Of a DNA stretch of 64,000 nucleotides, positions 62,734 to 64,000 are shown in pieces. The stretch covers positions 1-64,000 of the forward strand of contig JAJDDD010000021.1 in assembly GCA_029260495.1 (NCBI GenBank). Direction: 5' to 3'. The notes below the pieces were generated by a model, which did no database searches, was not told the origin of the DNA, and saw nothing but the letters and a program-made list of their open reading frames with translations. Both the position numbers and the translations under genes were made by a program. Each line of letters opens with the position of its first letter. The first letter of the stretch is position 1. The stretch comes from Phycisphaerales bacterium. Its GTDB lineage: Bacteria; Planctomycetota; Phycisphaerae; Phycisphaerales; UBA1924.

Positions 62734-64000
62734 TCAGTGTCCTGTCCACAAAACGGGAGTATTCAAGTCGCCGCATGCGCACGCCTGCTCACGAATCGCG
62801 CACAACTGCATCCACAACTCACCAAGAGAACTACCCACAACGCTCCCAATCGCGCGCGCGCCGGCGGCATCTCGCTCATCCGACAGAACTGCGCCGTCGG
62901 ACAGAATCATCATGCGCTCGCGCCAATCGCGCCGCCTCGCCAGCGCCGGTTTCCCCAAAGGCACGATACGCTCACCCTCAACCGGAGCCGGCAGTTGATC
63001 AATGACGCCGGCGCCGGCGAGGAGAAGCCAGCGGTCGAAGAAGGATTCGATCTCACTATAGACTGCGTCGCGGCGCACTATGCGCGGGACGACCCATGTC
63101 CGGGGCAGACCACCCACCGTGTTGCGGGCGCTCAGCAGCCATTCCACATTGTTCAATGCTTCCTGAAAACGATCGGCGCCGGTGAGTTGGGCGTAAGTCG
63201 GCGCGGTCGCGGCGTGAAGATCGACACTGATGATGTCGGGTTCGGCGTTGAGGAGCGTTTGAATAGATTCTTGGGGCGCGAGGGCTTCTGTGCGCACATG
63301 TACGCCGGCGATTCCCGCTTGACGAGCGGCGCGGATGATGGGCGCGAGGTCAGGATGGAGGAGTGGATCGCCGAACCCGCTGAGTGTGACCACGGCGTCT
63401 TCACGGACGGCGGCGAGTTGAGAAAAAATATTTGTCGCCAGTTCGATCGACATGTCCGGGCGGTTGGCGGCAGCGTTCGCGGGCGTCGCGCGGCGCGGTG
63501 TGATTTCGAGGATGAGATGATTGGGCGCCGGCGCGATGACTTCTTCGGTGTGCTCGGCGTTGTCATGGTGTGCTGAGCGTGTGTCAGCGATGAAGCGCGT
63601 AAGCCTGTCGCGCGTTTCGGGTTTGACTTTGACGCAGAGGTGATGAGCGATGGGGTCCGACTGGGGTTTTAGGGGCATGTAGCCGAGCAGGCCGCCGACA
63701 GTGGCGAAGGCGCCTGCGTCGTGTGCGCTGTTTGCAAAGTCAGTGAGGATGTTGCAGTCGATCAGGCAGGGGGCGAGGCCGGGGGGCGCCTGCGAGAAGA
63801 CGATGCGGTGGCGATCGGGCGCCTCAGTGTGGCGGGTGATGATTTCATCGCAGAGTGTTGATTCGATTCGGGACCAGTCGGCTCCGAGCGCGAGGGCAGC
63901 GGTGAAGTCGTGCTTTTGAAGAGCGGACGCCATCTCACGGGGGGCGATGATCTCGTCGTAGCAGGTCATGGAGCAGAGGCCGCCGCGCCATGAGGAGGAG
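62734..64000 (-). CDS. Radical SAM-like (spiro-SPASM type) protein lacking the Fe-S cysteines; runs off window
   Basis: The frame is open to the window edge; an ATG at 63969 exists, but conserved text (SSSWRGGLCSMTCYDEI) continues upstream, so the 5' end lies outside. The first 140 residues look like the tail of a nucleotidyltransferase-type domain with HRIVFSQAPPGL. Next comes a radical SAM-like barrel where HLILEITPRRATPANAAANR replaces the usual CxxxCxxC loop, then VVTLSGFGDPLLHPDLAPII and an Asp/His-containing IISVDLHAATAP. The C-terminus has a short CxxxxxxCxC (CAIREQACACGD), a reduced SPASM tail. The operon is NulO synthesis. Role unknown. Confidence 0.65.
   Translation of the reverse strand, partial: SSSWRGGLCSMTCYDEIIAPREMASALQKHDFTAALALGADWSRIESTLCDEIITRHTEAPDRHRIVFSQAPPGLAPCLIDCNILTDFANSAHDAGAFATVGGLLGYMPLKPQSDPIAHHLCVKVKPETRDRLTRFIADTRSAHHDNAEHTEEVIAPAPNHLILEITPRRATPANAAANRPDMSIELATNIFSQLAAVREDAVVTLSGFGDPLLHPDLAPIIRAARQAGIAGVHVRTEALAPQESIQTLLNAEPDIISVDLHAATAPTYAQLTGADRFQEALNNVEWLLSARNTVGGLPRTWVVPRIVRRDAVYSEIESFFDRWLLLAGAGVIDQLPAPVEGERIVPLGKPALARRRDWRERMMILSDGAVLSDERDAAGARAIGSVVGSSLGELWMQLCAIREQACACGDLNTPVLWTGH

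Overview
The window looks like chromosomal DNA of a Planctomycetota bacterium, most likely of the Phycisphaerae. This is inferred from an ECF-like sigma factor overlapping a Ser/Thr kinase gene, a PEP-CTERM protein remnant, a DUF1573 protein, two groEL genes, a zinc-ribbon membrane protein and high GC. No rRNA gene is present to settle it. Genes lie on both strands in short operons. No CRISPR array was seen.

Layout. 1-1761 is the end of an integrated element: an IS5-type transposase remnant, an excisionase-like HTH gene and a tyrosine integrase whose reading frame runs into tRNA-Gly(CCC). 1.9-6 kb holds cell-envelope sugar genes (NAD-epimerase, GT39, GT2, LAB_N protein). 6-9.3 kb holds a phosphoglycolate-phosphatase-like HAD gene, coaE and rho. 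9.3-15 kb holds a DUF1573/MauE-thioredoxin pair, an S9 peptidase and a PD-(D/E)XK-like protein. 15-22.4 kb is a minus-strand electron-transfer cluster: pentaheme cytochrome, outer-membrane barrel, tetraheme cytochrome, His-rich membrane protein and decaheme cytochrome (19 CXXCH motifs in all). 22.6-30.2 kb is a chaperone block (groEL with GGM tail, a small unknown gene, groES, a second groEL, dnaJ, grpE, fmdB-like) followed by a TIM-barrel isomerase gene. 30.4-36.7 kb has a zinc-ribbon membrane protein, MoxR ATPase, CDGSH protein, the kinase/sigma pair, and a broken PEP-CTERM gene. 36.8-47.7 kb has a three-part TlpA-like secreted protein, hpt-ppa, pgi, an S1/P1 nuclease-like protein, a VPS10/BNR protein, a frameshifted 2'-5' RNA ligase and csrA. 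47.7-59.7 kb has a saccharopine/lysine dehydrogenase, ruvA, manC, a cysteine desulfurase, a macro-domain/aldehyde dehydrogenase fusion, an isocitrate/homoisocitrate-type dehydrogenase, a fungal-Lys4-like homoaconitase and a PrpD-family protein. 59.8-64 kb is a nonulosonic (sialic-acid-like) acid operon preceded by a radical-SAM-like protein without its iron-sulfur cysteines, which runs off the window.

The most notable points are: (i) the compact porin/multiheme cytochrome cluster; (ii) a recurring TANNNT box 6-8 bases before the start codon of about ten genes, which suggests leaderless transcription; (iii) the macro-ALDH fusion, which has such a box inside it exactly before the ALDH start; (iv) a Lys4-like homoaconitase, a decarboxylating dehydrogenase, an ALDH7-type enzyme and a lysine/saccharopine-type dehydrogenase within 11 kb; (v) a cysteine-less radical SAM relative in the sugar-acid operon. 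Functions are assigned from motif recognition alone; no database search was run.
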